Notes under the pieces: model-generated
Told to the model about the DNA's origin: nothing
What the model saw: only the letters and a program-made list of their open reading frames with translations
Databases searched by the model: none
DNA from: a virus
DNA length: 49,918 nucleotides
Strand: one strand, 5' to 3'
IMG/VR virus record: IMGVR_UViG_3300037153_000392
Span: 1-49,918 of that record
Translations under genes and position numbers: made by a program
Part shown: positions 26,940 to 34,322 of the stretch, piece by piece
Layout: the number at the start of each line of letters is the position of its first letter
How positions within the stretch are numbered: position 1 is the stretch's first letter

Positions 26940-28547
26940 ATGACAGATGCCGTTCCGCCCTGGCTGAGCGTGATGAGAACGCTGACCGGCACCAAAGAGG
27001 TCCCTGGTCCCGAGGCCAATCCCGTCATTACCGGCATGACCACGGAGATCGCTCGCATCTGGGGCGAGGACGTCCCCGGTATGCAGGCCTACTGCGATCA
27101 GCCCGCCTGGGACAGCGACGAGACCGCGTGGTGCGGCGTGGCGTCGGCGTACTGCCTCTCCGAGGCCGGCTACATGCCGCCGTTCAAGAAGGGTAACGAC
27201 ACCGGCTGCTTCGGCTGGGCGGATAGCTTCCGCACTTCGCCCAACTTCGTACAGCTCTCCGACTATGTGCCGGGCGCCATCGTGGTGATGACCCGTTCGG
27301 GTGGCAACCACGTCACCATGTTCGAAAGCGATGCCGGCGGCGGCTACATCAACTGCAGGGGCGGGAACCAGAGCAACAGCGTCAACGTCAGCTCGTTCCC
27401 GAAGTCCAACGTGACCGGGATCATGTGGCCGGCGGCGGCACCCCAACCGCAGATACCGCGTAGCACCATACGCCAGGGCTCGCGCGGGCCAGATGTGGTG
27501 GCCTGCCAGACTTCTCTCGGGGTGTACCCGGCAGACGGCGACTTCGGAAGCATCACCGACGGTGCGGTCAAGGGCTTCCAGGCGGCATGCTCCATCAGCC
27601 AGGACGGCGTTGTCGGCCCCACCACCTGGGGCAAGATCGATGAGCTGGATGCCAAGGTCGCTGCCGGCGACGACGGGATCGACCCCGAGCTGATCGGGAT
27701 CATCCAGGACATCGCCAAGACCTCGCCCATCGCCAACTACAGCTGGAGGGATCGAGGCCGGGCGCCGGCTGGCCACACCGTCGGTGTCGCGCTGAGCTTT
27801 GCCCTGGCCTACATGCGGCTCAACAGCGACGATCTTGCAGCGCAGCAGATGGCCAAGGCCAATACCGGAGACGCCAACAAGGACGTGTTCGCATGGTACG
27901 CCACCGAGTACCGCAACCTGAACATGGACAACAGCGCAGCTGCGCCGCCGGTCGACCGGCTGCGGCACCTGTTTGCCCTGATTCTTGGCCTGGGCATGCG
28001 CGAGTCTTCGGGACGCTATTCGGAGGGGCGCGACCAGTCAGCTACGAACACTTCTGCCGACACGGCAGAGGCGAGTTTCCTCCAAACAAGCTGGAACATC
28101 AGGTCGTGTAGCTCGACCATCCAGCCGCTGCTGCCTGAATACTGGGCCAATCCCTGCGGGTTCCGCGCCCAGTTCAAGGAGGGTGTCACGCTCAAGTCGT
28201 CTGACCTGGGCAACTTTGGCTCTGGTGCTGGGGCTCAGTACCAGTTCCTCAGCAAGTATGCCCCGGTGTTCCACGCCATGGTCAGCGCGGTGGGGCTTAG
28301 GAACCTCCGCCAGCACTGGGGGCCGATCAATCGCAAGGAGGCAGAGCTACGCCAGGATGCCAATACGATGCTGCGTGCGGTGCAAGAGGCGTGTGACACC
28401 TATCAGCCCGAGCCTGGGCCTGATCCCGAGCCGCCCGACACGCACGAGCACCAAGTGGACATCGTCGCGATGGAGGGGTCGATCGATGAGATCACGATTA
28501 CCGGAGACGTGTACGTGACCGTCAATGGCCAAGAGTGGGAGCCGTGA
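26940..28547 (+). CDS. Three-domain endolysin, 535 aa
   Basis: ATG 26940 follows GGGAGG. Domain 1 (about 5-165) is a CHAP/NlpC-type amidase of the TIGR02594 pattern: PVITGMT, TAWCGVASAYCL (catalytic Cys), PGAIVVM, GGNHVTMF (catalytic His) and GGNQSNSVNV. Domain 2 (about 175-240) is a peptidoglycan-binding_1 repeat (RQGSRGPDVV, DGDFGSITDGAVKGFQ, DGVVGPTTWGKI). Domain 3 (about 245-500) is lysozyme-like, with GMRESSGRYSEGRD carrying a probable catalytic Glu and TAEASFLQTSWN. No signal peptide, so export needs a holin. The tail is acidic and Pro-rich. It cuts the cell wall at lysis. Confidence 0.88.
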   Translation: MTDAVPPWLSVMRTLTGTKEVPGPEANPVITGMTTEIARIWGEDVPGMQAYCDQPAWDSDETAWCGVASAYCLSEAGYMPPFKKGNDTGCFGWADSFRTSPNFVQLSDYVPGAIVVMTRSGGNHVTMFESDAGGGYINCRGGNQSNSVNVSSFPKSNVTGIMWPAAAPQPQIPRSTIRQGSRGPDVVACQTSLGVYPADGDFGSITDGAVKGFQAACSISQDGVVGPTTWGKIDELDAKVAAGDDGIDPELIGIIQDIAKTSPIANYSWRDRGRAPAGHTVGVALSFALAYMRLNSDDLAAQQMAKANTGDANKDVFAWYATEYRNLNMDNSAAAPPVDRLRHLFALILGLGMRESSGRYSEGRDQSATNTSADTAEASFLQTSWNIRSCSSTIQPLLPEYWANPCGFRAQFKEGVTLKSSDLGNFGSGAGAQYQFLSKYAPVFHAMVSAVGLRNLRQHWGPINRKEAELRQDANTMLRAVQEACDTYQPEPGPDPEPPDTHEHQVDIVAMEGSIDEITITGDVYVTVNGQEWEP

Positions 28548-28753
28548 ACGCGACCGAGGAGATCGGGAAGACGGCGACCGCCGCCATCGAGGCGCTCAAG
28601 ACCTCGCCCGGCATGCTCACGCTGGTGATCTTCATGGTGATCTACATCGGCTTCGAGAGCTACCTCAGCCTGCAGGAGCGCGAGCGCTGGAAGGAGTTGG
28701 TGGTCGAGGCGATGAGGTGGTGCCCGGCGGGTACCTACGAGAGGCCGAAGTGA
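28544..28753 (+). CDS. Single-helix membrane protein, 69 aa (paralogue 1)
   Basis: GTG 28544 overlaps the endolysin stop (GTGA). It is chosen over GTG 28535 because the product then lines up with the protein at 29122. The pattern is (M)NATEEIGKTATAAIEALKTSP followed by a membrane helix LTLVIFMVIYIGFE and a charged tail with E/R heptads. It may be a pinholin or an endolysin-coupled membrane factor. It belongs to the lysis cassette by overlap on both sides. Confidence 0.7.
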   Translation: MNATEEIGKTATAAIEALKTSPGMLTLVIFMVIYIGFESYLSLQERERWKELVVEAMRWCPAGTYERPK

Positions 28754-29118
28754 CAGCTGGCGTGCGCTTTGCCTTGACCTTGACGATCGTTCTGGCCGCG
28801 CTGCTGGGGCTGAGCCTGTGCGGCTACAACTACTGGGAGCCGAGAGAGACGGCACAGATGCCGTTTGAGTTGGCGAGTGCCTCGGCCCAGCCAGTGATCT
28901 GCACCGATGCAGCGACCCGAGACAAGATCAAGTCGGTAATGCTGGAAGCCTTGGACACCGCACTGCAACAGCACGTCGTCCACATGTTCGAGGTCTGGAT
29001 GAAAGATGACCGTGGCCAGCCCGAGAGGGCCAGGAACGGCGTGGTCAACGGGGTCAATGCCTACTTAAAGGCTGGTCAAGGCGTAGCAAGTTGGGCACCA
29101 CCGGACTGTCCAGGGTGA
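28750..29118 (+). CDS. Membrane-anchored or secreted protein, 122 aa
   Basis: GTG 28750 overlaps the previous stop. The N-terminus is a signal or anchor helix (ALTLTIVLAALLGLSLCGYN); the Cys is not in a good lipobox, since Leu precedes it. The mature part holds VICTDAATRDKIKSVM, helices, a WMKDDRGQPERAR turn and ends SWAPPDC, a Cys-ended pattern seen in small phage periplasmic proteins. Position between two paralogous membrane proteins suggests a lysis or envelope role, perhaps spanin-like, but no coiled coil of spanin type is clear. Confidence 0.68.
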   Translation: MTAGVRFALTLTIVLAALLGLSLCGYNYWEPRETAQMPFELASASAQPVICTDAATRDKIKSVMLEALDTALQQHVVHMFEVWMKDDRGQPERARNGVVNGVNAYLKAGQGVASWAPPDCPG

Positions 29119-29121
29119 GCC

Positions 29122-29358
29122 ATGAACCCAGGTGTCGGCGAGGAAGTTGGTAAGACCACACGCGGCCTGATCGAGTCGATGAAGGACAGCCCAATAACCC
29201 TGGCGCTCGTCCTGTTCAATCTATTGTTCGTTGTCATCGTGTTCTTCTCGGTCAGGGATCAGCGCGCTCACATGGAGAGCTTCCAGACCGAGCTGTTCAA
29301 GCAACAGACCAAGACCATGGAGATGCTTTACAACTGCACTCCAGGTGCCAAGACATAG
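29122..29358 (+). CDS. Single-helix membrane protein, 78 aa (paralogue 2)
   Basis: Shares with the protein at 28544 the layout MNPGVGEEVGKTTRGLIESMKDSP / helix LALVLFNLLFVVIVFFSV / charged tail DQRAHMESFQTE. The two align through GK T....I E..K.SP and the helix, so one arose by duplication. The tail here ends in a Cys (YNCTPGAK). Only two bases separate its stop from the leftward gene that ends at 29361, leaving no room for a terminator. Confidence 0.7.
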   Translation: MNPGVGEEVGKTTRGLIESMKDSPITLALVLFNLLFVVIVFFSVRDQRAHMESFQTELFKQQTKTMEMLYNCTPGAKT

Positions 29359-29360
29359 GG

Positions 29361-29981
29361 TCACCAACCGATGCGGCCACCGACCTTGCCAGCCCACAGC
29401 CCGCTGGGGCCGATGGCGAAGCCGGCGTAGCCAGAGACGTTACCGTAGAGCCGCATGATGCCGGTGGCACCGAAGGCCACCGCGCCGTTGTCCCCGATGC
29501 CCAACCCACCGGTCAGGCTGTAGTTCTCGTTGACCTGGAGCCATGCCGGCTGCGCGAGCGCCGCGCTCAGAGCAGCGACATTGCCCCAGGCAGGATCGAT
29601 TGGGATGCCGGGCGGCCCCTGCGGTCCTTGCGGTCCCTGTGCGCCTGGGGCGCCGGGCTGGCCTGGGGGGCCTTGCGTGCCAGCTGTGCCGGCCACTCCC
29701 TGTGCTCCCGTGGCACCCGTTGCGCCAGTCGCTCCGGTCGCCCCAGTAGCGCCTGTCTGCCCCGGAGGGCCGGGTGGTCCCTGTTTCCCCTGACAATTGC
29801 TGTTGTTCAGATTGATTGTGTAGTTGCCGCCACCTGGGCTGATCGAGGTGCTGGGACCAAAGGTGCCCTGGTTGCTCTGTGCGGTCCACAAACCGCAGCC
29901 CGTGGTGCTCCATGTCGTGACGTTGTCAGCCAGCGCTGGCGTTGCAGCAAGGATCACGATCGCGGACAGGAGGGCGCGCAT
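29361..29981 (-). CDS. Secreted collagen-like protein with YadA-type anchor, 206 aa
   Basis: Leftward gene. Signal peptide [18 protein letters not shown], then a beta stretch with Cys (GCGLWTA..NSNCQG), about 75 residues of Gly-X-Y repeats ([16 protein letters not shown]..), and a C-terminal segment of about 75 residues ([14 protein letters not shown].., [35 protein letters not shown]) that matches the four-strand membrane anchor of YadA-like trimeric autotransporters and ends in an aromatic residue. Expected product: a trimeric surface fibre in the host outer membrane. It is flanked by rightward genes and reads as a moron that changes the host surface. Confidence 0.8.
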   Translation of the reverse strand: MRALLSAIVILAATPALADNVTTWSTTGCGLWTAQSNQGTFGPSTSISPGGGNYTINLNNSNCQGKQGPPGPPGQTGATGATGATGATGATGAQGVAGTAGTQGPPGQPGAPGAQGPQGPQGPPGIPIDPAWGNVAALSAALAQPAWLQVNENYSLTGGLGIGDNGAVAFGATGIMRLYGNVSGYAGFAIGPSGLWAGKVGGRIGW

Positions 29982-30043
29982 CGCGATAGGCTAAAGGTGA
30001 TTCGGGCGTCCTGGCTGTAGCGGCAGGGTCACAGTTCCAGGGA

Positions 30044-30120
30044 AAGCCCCGGCGCCGGGATGACAGGAGCGCCGGGGTTAGTTGCGTTGCACGGGGAGGG
30101 CGGTTCAGTTCCTTCCCGTG
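30044..30120. promoter_or_regulatory. Two tandem hairpins in the 29982-30154 gap
   Basis: Hairpin 1: CCCCGGCGC (30047-30055) with GCGCCGGGG (30069-30077), nine perfect pairs. Hairpin 2: CACGGGGAGG (30090-30099) with CCTTCCCGTG (30111-30120), nine of ten pairs. They lie between the divergent leftward collagen-like gene and the rightward gene at 30155. They might stop read-through between the blocks, but lack T-runs. No protein-coding signal of note is in the rest of the gap. Confidence 0.5.
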
Positions 30121-30154
30121 ATTGCACCATGCGGAGCCCACGAGCCAGGGCATT

Positions 30155-30388
30155 ATGCCGGAAGTATGGATCGCGACGTTCTTCTGCCTGAACATGGCCG
30201 ATCCAACCTGCGCCCGCCTGGAGGGCGCAGTCGGGAACATGAGCTTCGACCACAGCGAGATGTGCGAGCTGCTCGGCCAGTGGGGGGCAAAGTACTTTCG
30301 CGAGAAGCTCCGCATCCCTCTCGCCTACCGCTGCGATCTGGTCGGTGACGTGTACGTGGCGATGCCACGCCCCAAGCGGTTACGCTAA
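30155..30388 (+). CDS. Small Cys-containing phage protein, 77 aa
   Basis: ATG 30155 (MPEVWIATFFCLNM) is preferred over the upstream in-frame ATG 30122, since family-like proteins start with a short hydrophobic strand and 'FFCLN'. Cysteines at CARLEG, EMCELLG and AYRCDLVG suggest a disulphide or metal site. The start is too short for a confident signal peptide. Isolated rightward gene. Its stop overlaps that of the leftward gene ending at 30385 through the shared CTAA. Function unknown. Confidence 0.65.
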   Translation: MPEVWIATFFCLNMADPTCARLEGAVGNMSFDHSEMCELLGQWGAKYFREKLRIPLAYRCDLVGDVYVAMPRPKRLR

Positions 30389-30609
30389 TCCAGCTGCAGC
30401 TTGCTGAAGCGCGCCGCCGCCGGATCAGGCGGCTCGGCTGGCTTGGGCGGTGCCGGCTCCGGTAATGCGGGCGTCCTGGACAGGCTCATATACTTGTACA
30501 GCTCCGTGTACTGGTTGTAGTGCATCTGCTGCCGGGCGGCTTCTATGGCACGCTCCATCTGATGCTGCATGTAACTGATCTCGGTGGCCGTCTTCGGCGG
30601 GCTCGGCAT
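30385..30609 (-). CDS. Hypothetical protein, 74 aa
   Basis: Leftward, ATG 30609 (MPSPPKTATEIS) with AAGGGGG upstream; an earlier in-frame ATG at 30633 is possible. A helix (YMQHQMERAIEAARQQMHY, YTELYKYMSL) is followed by a Pro/Ala/Glu-rich disordered tail. No membrane segment or motif. It is the last gene of the leftward ERF block and probably moves with it. Confidence 0.6.
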   Translation of the reverse strand: MPSPPKTATEISYMQHQMERAIEAARQQMHYNQYTELYKYMSLSRTPALPEPAPPKPAEPPDPAAARFSKLQLD

Positions 30610-30629
30610 CCCTGCCCCCTTAAGGCACA

Positions 30630-30986
30630 TCACTTGCCATTGTAGCGCTGGAAGCTCTGCAGCAAGTCACTGCTCATGTCCTCCAGGTCTCGCTCCAGCT
30701 TCTGGAGGTCATCCCATCGGGCCTTGGCCCTGGCGCGGGCCTCCTCAGCCTCAGCCTCGATCTGCTTGAGCAGGTTCTCAGCGCGGGTGACCTGACGTTT
30801 GCCGGCCTCGATGGCGGCGTCGTAGAGCTTGTCGGTCAGCTCCACGAAGCGAGGTACCCCCTGGTTGTGGTGCAGCGGGTTGCGCGGCGGCTCGGGTCGC
30901 GTCGGCGCCTTGCTGTTCAGGTCCCTCGCCACACCCTTGAGCACTGCCTCGATCCGGTTCGTGTCCGTTACCTGCTTCTCGTCCAT
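30630..30986 (-). CDS. Coiled-coil protein, 118 aa
   Basis: ATG 30986 carries the leader TGAAAGGA (complement of 30994-31001), the ribosome element shared by many leftward genes here. Residues about 45-115 form a long charged helix (LYDAAIEAGKRQVTRAENLL.., EARARAKARWDDLQKLERDL), likely a coiled coil. The first 40 residues are Pro/Asn-rich. It could be a scaffold or a regulatory partner in DNA metabolism. No homologue is recognised. It overlaps a second leftward frame (30778-31218). Confidence 0.7.
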   Translation of the reverse strand: MDEKQVTDTNRIEAVLKGVARDLNSKAPTRPEPPRNPLHHNQGVPRFVELTDKLYDAAIEAGKRQVTRAENLLKQIEAEAEEARARAKARWDDLQKLERDLEDMSSDLLQSFQRYNGK

Positions 30987-31218
30987 TGTTGTGTCCTTTC
31001 ACTCGTCTAAGTCTCAAACCATTGAGCGCTTCGCGACCCTCGTCGGTGATCACCCAGCCATCGGGGACGGCCTGCTTGCGTAGGAAGCCCCGGATCACCA
31101 GCGCCCGCCACACCCCATACGGGAAGTTGATCTGCTCGTGGGCGCGGAACGGTATGTAGTCCACGTCCGCAGCAGCCTGCAGTACAACTGCCTGTCTCCA
31201 ACTAAGCAGTACGCTCAC
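30778..31218 (-). CDS. Winged-helix-like protein with run-on tail, 146 aa
   Basis: GTG 31218 overlaps the stop of the next gene upstream. The first 75 residues look folded: AVVLQAAADVDYIPF, then NFPYGVWRALVIRGFLRK..DGWVITDEGREALNG, a helix-turn-helix with a wing-like hairpin. After about residue 75 the frame overlaps, out of phase, the start of the 30630-30986 gene for about 200 bases, and the product becomes Gly/Arg-rich shadow sequence. The original stop was probably lost. TGA and TAG occur in the other frames near 31010. The DNA-binding call is moderate. Confidence 0.55.
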   Translation of the reverse strand: MSVLLSWRQAVVLQAAADVDYIPFRAHEQINFPYGVWRALVIRGFLRKQAVPDGWVITDEGREALNGLRLRRVKGHNNGREAGNGHEPDRGSAQGCGEGPEQQGADATRAAAQPAAPQPGGTSLRGADRQALRRRHRGRQTSGHPR

Positions 31219-31654
31219 GCAGCATGGCCTCGATCTCTTCGCGCAGGTTGGCGCGCGTGATCCCCGGCAGAATCTCTTCGCAGATCACGGTCGTGATCCT
31301 GTCCGTCAGAAGGCGGAGCTGCTCATCGCTGATTCGCGTGAGGCTCTTCGCACGGCTCTCGATCTTGCGTGTGTGCGGGTCGTACACACCCTTCGAGAAA
31401 CCGACCCGCTTCTTCAGGCTGTCCATCGCATCGTCCTTGTCCAAGAATAAGTCCGTATTGTCCGCAACCTTGTGAACCAAGCACCACAGATACCGTAATG
31501 CCTGGATGTTCTTCTCGCGTCTGAGGGACGCCATCACCTCAGCATCCAGGCTGATGACCCGCAGGTCCTCGTCCGCCATCTCGCTGCTCGGGAACAGTCC
31601 GACCTCGCCCCGGTACTTAGCCTTGCGTTTGGTCAGGAACGTCTCGATTGTCAT
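31202..31654 (-). CDS. Helical phage protein beside ERF gene, 150 aa
   Basis: Overlaps the end of the ERF gene by about 38 bases. Helical throughout: VISLDAEVMASLRREKNIQALRYLWCLVHKVADNT, then a region around GFSKGVYDPHTRKIESRAKSL and a C-terminal helix LREEIEAMLRERTA. This recalls small recombination-cassette proteins of the DUF1367 type, which sit beside annealing proteins, but the match is by outline only. No catalytic motif. Likely works with the ERF protein. Confidence 0.65.
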   Translation of the reverse strand: MTIETFLTKRKAKYRGEVGLFPSSEMADEDLRVISLDAEVMASLRREKNIQALRYLWCLVHKVADNTDLFLDKDDAMDSLKKRVGFSKGVYDPHTRKIESRAKSLTRISDEQLRLLTDRITTVICEEILPGITRANLREEIEAMLRERTA

Positions 31655-32780
31655 CGGACGGGTTCACCCTCTGCTCAGCGCGCTGGAACTCCGCCAGCAG
31701 CATGCTCCAATCGCTGTCATCGAACTCCTGCTCGCGCGGCGATACGTTCTGGTTCCAGAACGCTTCGATGGCTTCCAGGCTCTGTAGCTGACCGAGCTGC
31801 CCGGCCACCCAGTTCATGAACTCGCCAGCGTCTGCCGGCGCTGCGCCCCCACTGACCTCGGAGAGATCGTTCAGCCGGCGCGTGACCGCGACCTGGATCG
31901 TATCGTAGGTGCCGGGGAAGTTGTCGCTGATGTTCTGCAGGATCGGTTCGTTGGCAGCATCCCAGGCCTTCACCTCGTCCACTGTCTGCGCCTTGCCGAC
32001 AGAGCGTATGAAAGCTGACGCCCACTCGTCTGGGCCCTTGCCTGGGCCAAGCACGATGCGCTGCGGGGTATCCTCACCGACCTGCTTCAGCTCTGCGTCG
32101 CGTTCCATGCGCGATGCGGTCGCAGCGGTCGTCGCATCAGGCCGCTGCGAAGGCCCCGGCACCGGAGCCTTCTCCTGACGTTGATTCGCGTCGTCGTCCA
32201 CGTCAGGGAAGTCGCCCGCCGGCACCTGGAACAGCGCCAGCAGGAAGTACTTCCTGGCGTTGGTGTGGCACTTGGCGACCGCCTTCTCGTCCCAGTTCCC
32301 CTTGCGGTCCCTGGAGATGCACAGGCCGGTGTAGCGCGGCTTCTCTGGCCATATCTCGCCAGACGAGTGGAAGATACTGAACTCGTAGGTCACCGCCAGC
32401 CGGTTGCCCTCCAGCACCTCCTTGCCGACCTCGTTCTGGATCACCGCCAGCCCGACATTGCCCATCAATGGCGTGATCGCATAGAGCAGGTCCTCCATGC
32501 GGGCGTAGGCGTAGCCGAAGTACTCGTTCTTGCCCCGCTTCTCGATGGTGCCAACCTTGGACATGACGGCGGCGATGGCGCCGGCAATGTGGCCGACCGG
32601 GGCGGGGGTCAGCGCGACGATGCGCTGGGCCTGCTCCGTAGACCGAAGGCCGGCAAGCCCGCCATTGGTGGGCTTGGGCTGAGCCTGCTCGCGCACGGCA
32701 ACGGCGCGGCCGGCGATGCCGCCTGGGGTGGGCTGGGGTGTCGGGCCTGGAACCAGGGGTCGGCGTGGGGTGGTGGTCAT
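31617..32780 (-). CDS. ERF-family single-strand annealing protein, 387 aa
   Basis: ATG 32780 is chosen over 32792 because GGAG lies six bases before it. After a Pro-rich start (about 1-65), the ERF core spans about 75-210: IAGAIAAVMSKVGTIEK..YFGYAYARMEDLLYAITPLM..VGLAVIQ, and KCHTNARKYFLLALF with PAGDFPDVDDDAN. ERF proteins anneal single-stranded DNA and help circularise or recombine phage genomes. The C-terminus (about 240-387) is helical and acidic, a likely protein-protein part. It is the hub of the leftward recombination block. Confidence 0.85.
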   Translation of the reverse strand: MTTTPRRPLVPGPTPQPTPGGIAGRAVAVREQAQPKPTNGGLAGLRSTEQAQRIVALTPAPVGHIAGAIAAVMSKVGTIEKRGKNEYFGYAYARMEDLLYAITPLMGNVGLAVIQNEVGKEVLEGNRLAVTYEFSIFHSSGEIWPEKPRYTGLCISRDRKGNWDEKAVAKCHTNARKYFLLALFQVPAGDFPDVDDDANQRQEKAPVPGPSQRPDATTAATASRMERDAELKQVGEDTPQRIVLGPGKGPDEWASAFIRSVGKAQTVDEVKAWDAANEPILQNISDNFPGTYDTIQVAVTRRLNDLSEVSGGAAPADAGEFMNWVAGQLGQLQSLEAIEAFWNQNVSPREQEFDDSDWSMLLAEFQRAEQRVNPSDDNRDVPDQTQG

Positions 32781-32792
32781 ACGTGACTCCAT

Positions 32793-33698
32793 CTAAACGG
32801 CCTTCGATTCTTCTATTACGGTAACGCCCGGAACGGTGACCCCCGCCCGCACAGCCCTGTTGGCGAGCATCTGTACGGTGCCGCGCAGGTCCTCGCTGTC
32901 CTTGAAGAAGGCTAGAGCCTTCTCGAAGTCATCGATCCGCGCCTTCTTGGTCGACTTGAGCGTCTGCGCCCGGCCACGGGTGCCGGCACGGGGACGGGGG
33001 GCATCAGCTGCAGCTGGCTCGCCCCCCGCCGCCGCTGCCTCGGCTTCCTGTTTGCGCTTTGCTTCCAGCGCCTGGAGCCAAGGCGTTAGCAGCTTGTACT
33101 TGAGGTTCTTGTAGGTCTCGGCGAGGCCGATGATCGTCACCCACTTGACCTGAATCCGCTTCAGCTCGTCGTCGTGCGGCTTGCGCTCTTCTTTGCGACC
33201 GTCGTCGGCCTTCTTGCACAGCTCGGCGAGGCGATCGGCGAGGTTCGCAATACGATCAGCCTCGGCCTGATCGGTGATGGGCGGTCCGTCGAGGCGCCTG
33301 GAAGCCTCCTCGGCCAGGGGCTCGATGGCATCCCGTAGCCCTTCGTAGCTCTCGTCGTCCGGCGGGAGATTGTCCCCCATGGCGACCAGCTCGTGCTCGT
33401 CTGGCCAGGGCTTGCCGCGCTGGGCGACGTCGCGGTAGGCCTCCTCGGTCACCGGGTGCTGGCCGCAGCGGGTCCACAGCTCCAGGGCGCGCTCGGGCGC
33501 CACGTCCTCGTCACCGATGCGGCAGTGCAGCTGACCATTCTCACCCGGCCAGTAGGCGACGGGCCGGAAGGTTCTCCGCGCGCCGTAGTGCTCCTTGCGC
33601 GGCTCGCGATAGAACCCGGCCTGGGGATGGCTGGGGCTCATCTCGACGGGCCTGCCGCTGAGCCGGTCGTGCCAGTATTGCCATTCCCATTCAGCCAT
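32793..33698 (-). CDS. Phage recombination-block protein, 301 aa
   Basis: ATG 33698 (MAEWEWQYWHD) with GCGGAGGA upstream is preferred. The open frame reaches to 33833, but that part overlaps the next gene. Residues 1-95 are Trp/Arg-rich and beta (RTFRPVAYWPGENGQL). The rest is a long helical domain with the pattern EEASRRLDGPPITDQAEADRIANLADRLAELCKK.., common next to annealing proteins in phages though uncharacterised. A low-complexity Ala/Gly/Arg linker follows (about 240-260). It probably works with the ERF gene 12 bases away. Confidence 0.72.
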   Translation of the reverse strand: MAEWEWQYWHDRLSGRPVEMSPSHPQAGFYREPRKEHYGARRTFRPVAYWPGENGQLHCRIGDEDVAPERALELWTRCGQHPVTEEAYRDVAQRGKPWPDEHELVAMGDNLPPDDESYEGLRDAIEPLAEEASRRLDGPPITDQAEADRIANLADRLAELCKKADDGRKEERKPHDDELKRIQVKWVTIIGLAETYKNLKYKLLTPWLQALEAKRKQEAEAAAAGGEPAAADAPRPRAGTRGRAQTLKSTKKARIDDFEKALAFFKDSEDLRGTVQMLANRAVRAGVTVPGVTVIEESKAV

Positions 33699-33951
33699 TG
33701 TTCCTCCGCACGATGTTGCGCCAGACCCGCTCCTTGCCAAGGGCGCGGCCGGCCGCCTCGATAGTCGCGTTCTGCGGGCGCCGGGTGCCGTCCGGCTTGA
33801 ACCATGAGCGCATGCAGGCGGCAGAGGGACCACCGTTCTTCACGATCTGGGAGAGCTTGGTGTCGCCCCGCATCTGCTGCATCTGGTAGATAACCGGGTC
33901 CTTGTCGCGGAATGTGTATGCGCCGTAGCCGTGTCCGTTACGCTTTGCCAT
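33691..33951 (-). CDS. Small HTH-like DNA-binding protein, 86 aa
   Basis: ATG 33951 overlaps the preceding stop (TGATG). Residues about 33-75 have a helix-turn-helix outline: KLSQIVKNGGPSAACMRSWF (recognition helix near AACMRSW) followed by RRPQNATIEAAGRALGKE. This 'rrPq.aTl.a.araLG' ending is frequent in phage HTH proteins. The N-terminus is basic. It may be a phage regulator, and the dyads described elsewhere are candidate targets. Overlaps its neighbours at both ends. Confidence 0.7.
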   Translation of the reverse strand: MAKRNGHGYGAYTFRDKDPVIYQMQQMRGDTKLSQIVKNGGPSAACMRSWFKPDGTRRPQNATIEAAGRALGKERVWRNIVRRNNG

Positions 33952-34322
33952 CACTTGGCTCCTACAACGGTGTAAGTGAACTTGGCTCCCGATCCCTTCC
34001 TGCTGCCCTTTGGTCTTCGTCTGGTGATTACCTTGGCTCGCAGTGCCTTGTTGAGCACGTTCGAATAGGTTCCGCGCGCAAGCCCAACGGTCCTAGTCCA
34101 GTCAGCTGCGACCGAGGGGCCAAACTCGGTGATCTTGTTGTCGGCAAGATACTTCATGAGCATGTCGACACGGTCTCCCGAGGTCTCCGCGCGAATCTTG
34201 CCGTTCTTCACTTGGGCGTTCTGCACGGGTTGCGGCGGCTTCATCTCGATGACATGCCCGGAGAGCGCCCAGAGCACATAGGAGAGCTTCTTGTCGTCAA
34301 CGAATATCTCGATGCGGAACAT
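33951..34322 (-). CDS. Winged-helix-like protein, 123 aa
   Basis: ATG 34322 carries the leader TGAAAGGA at about 34330-34337, here inside the end of the upstream gene. Start MFRIEIFVDDKKLSYVLWALSG is a compact alpha-beta unit. The latter half (DMLMKYLADNKITEFGPSVA.., GTYSNVLNKALRAKVITRR) reads as a winged helix with a basic tail. Probably DNA-binding. It overlaps the next gene by TGATG, so expression is coupled. Confidence 0.65.
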   Translation of the reverse strand: MFRIEIFVDDKKLSYVLWALSGHVIEMKPPQPVQNAQVKNGKIRAETSGDRVDMLMKYLADNKITEFGPSVAADWTRTVGLARGTYSNVLNKALRAKVITRRRPKGSRKGSGAKFTYTVVGAK

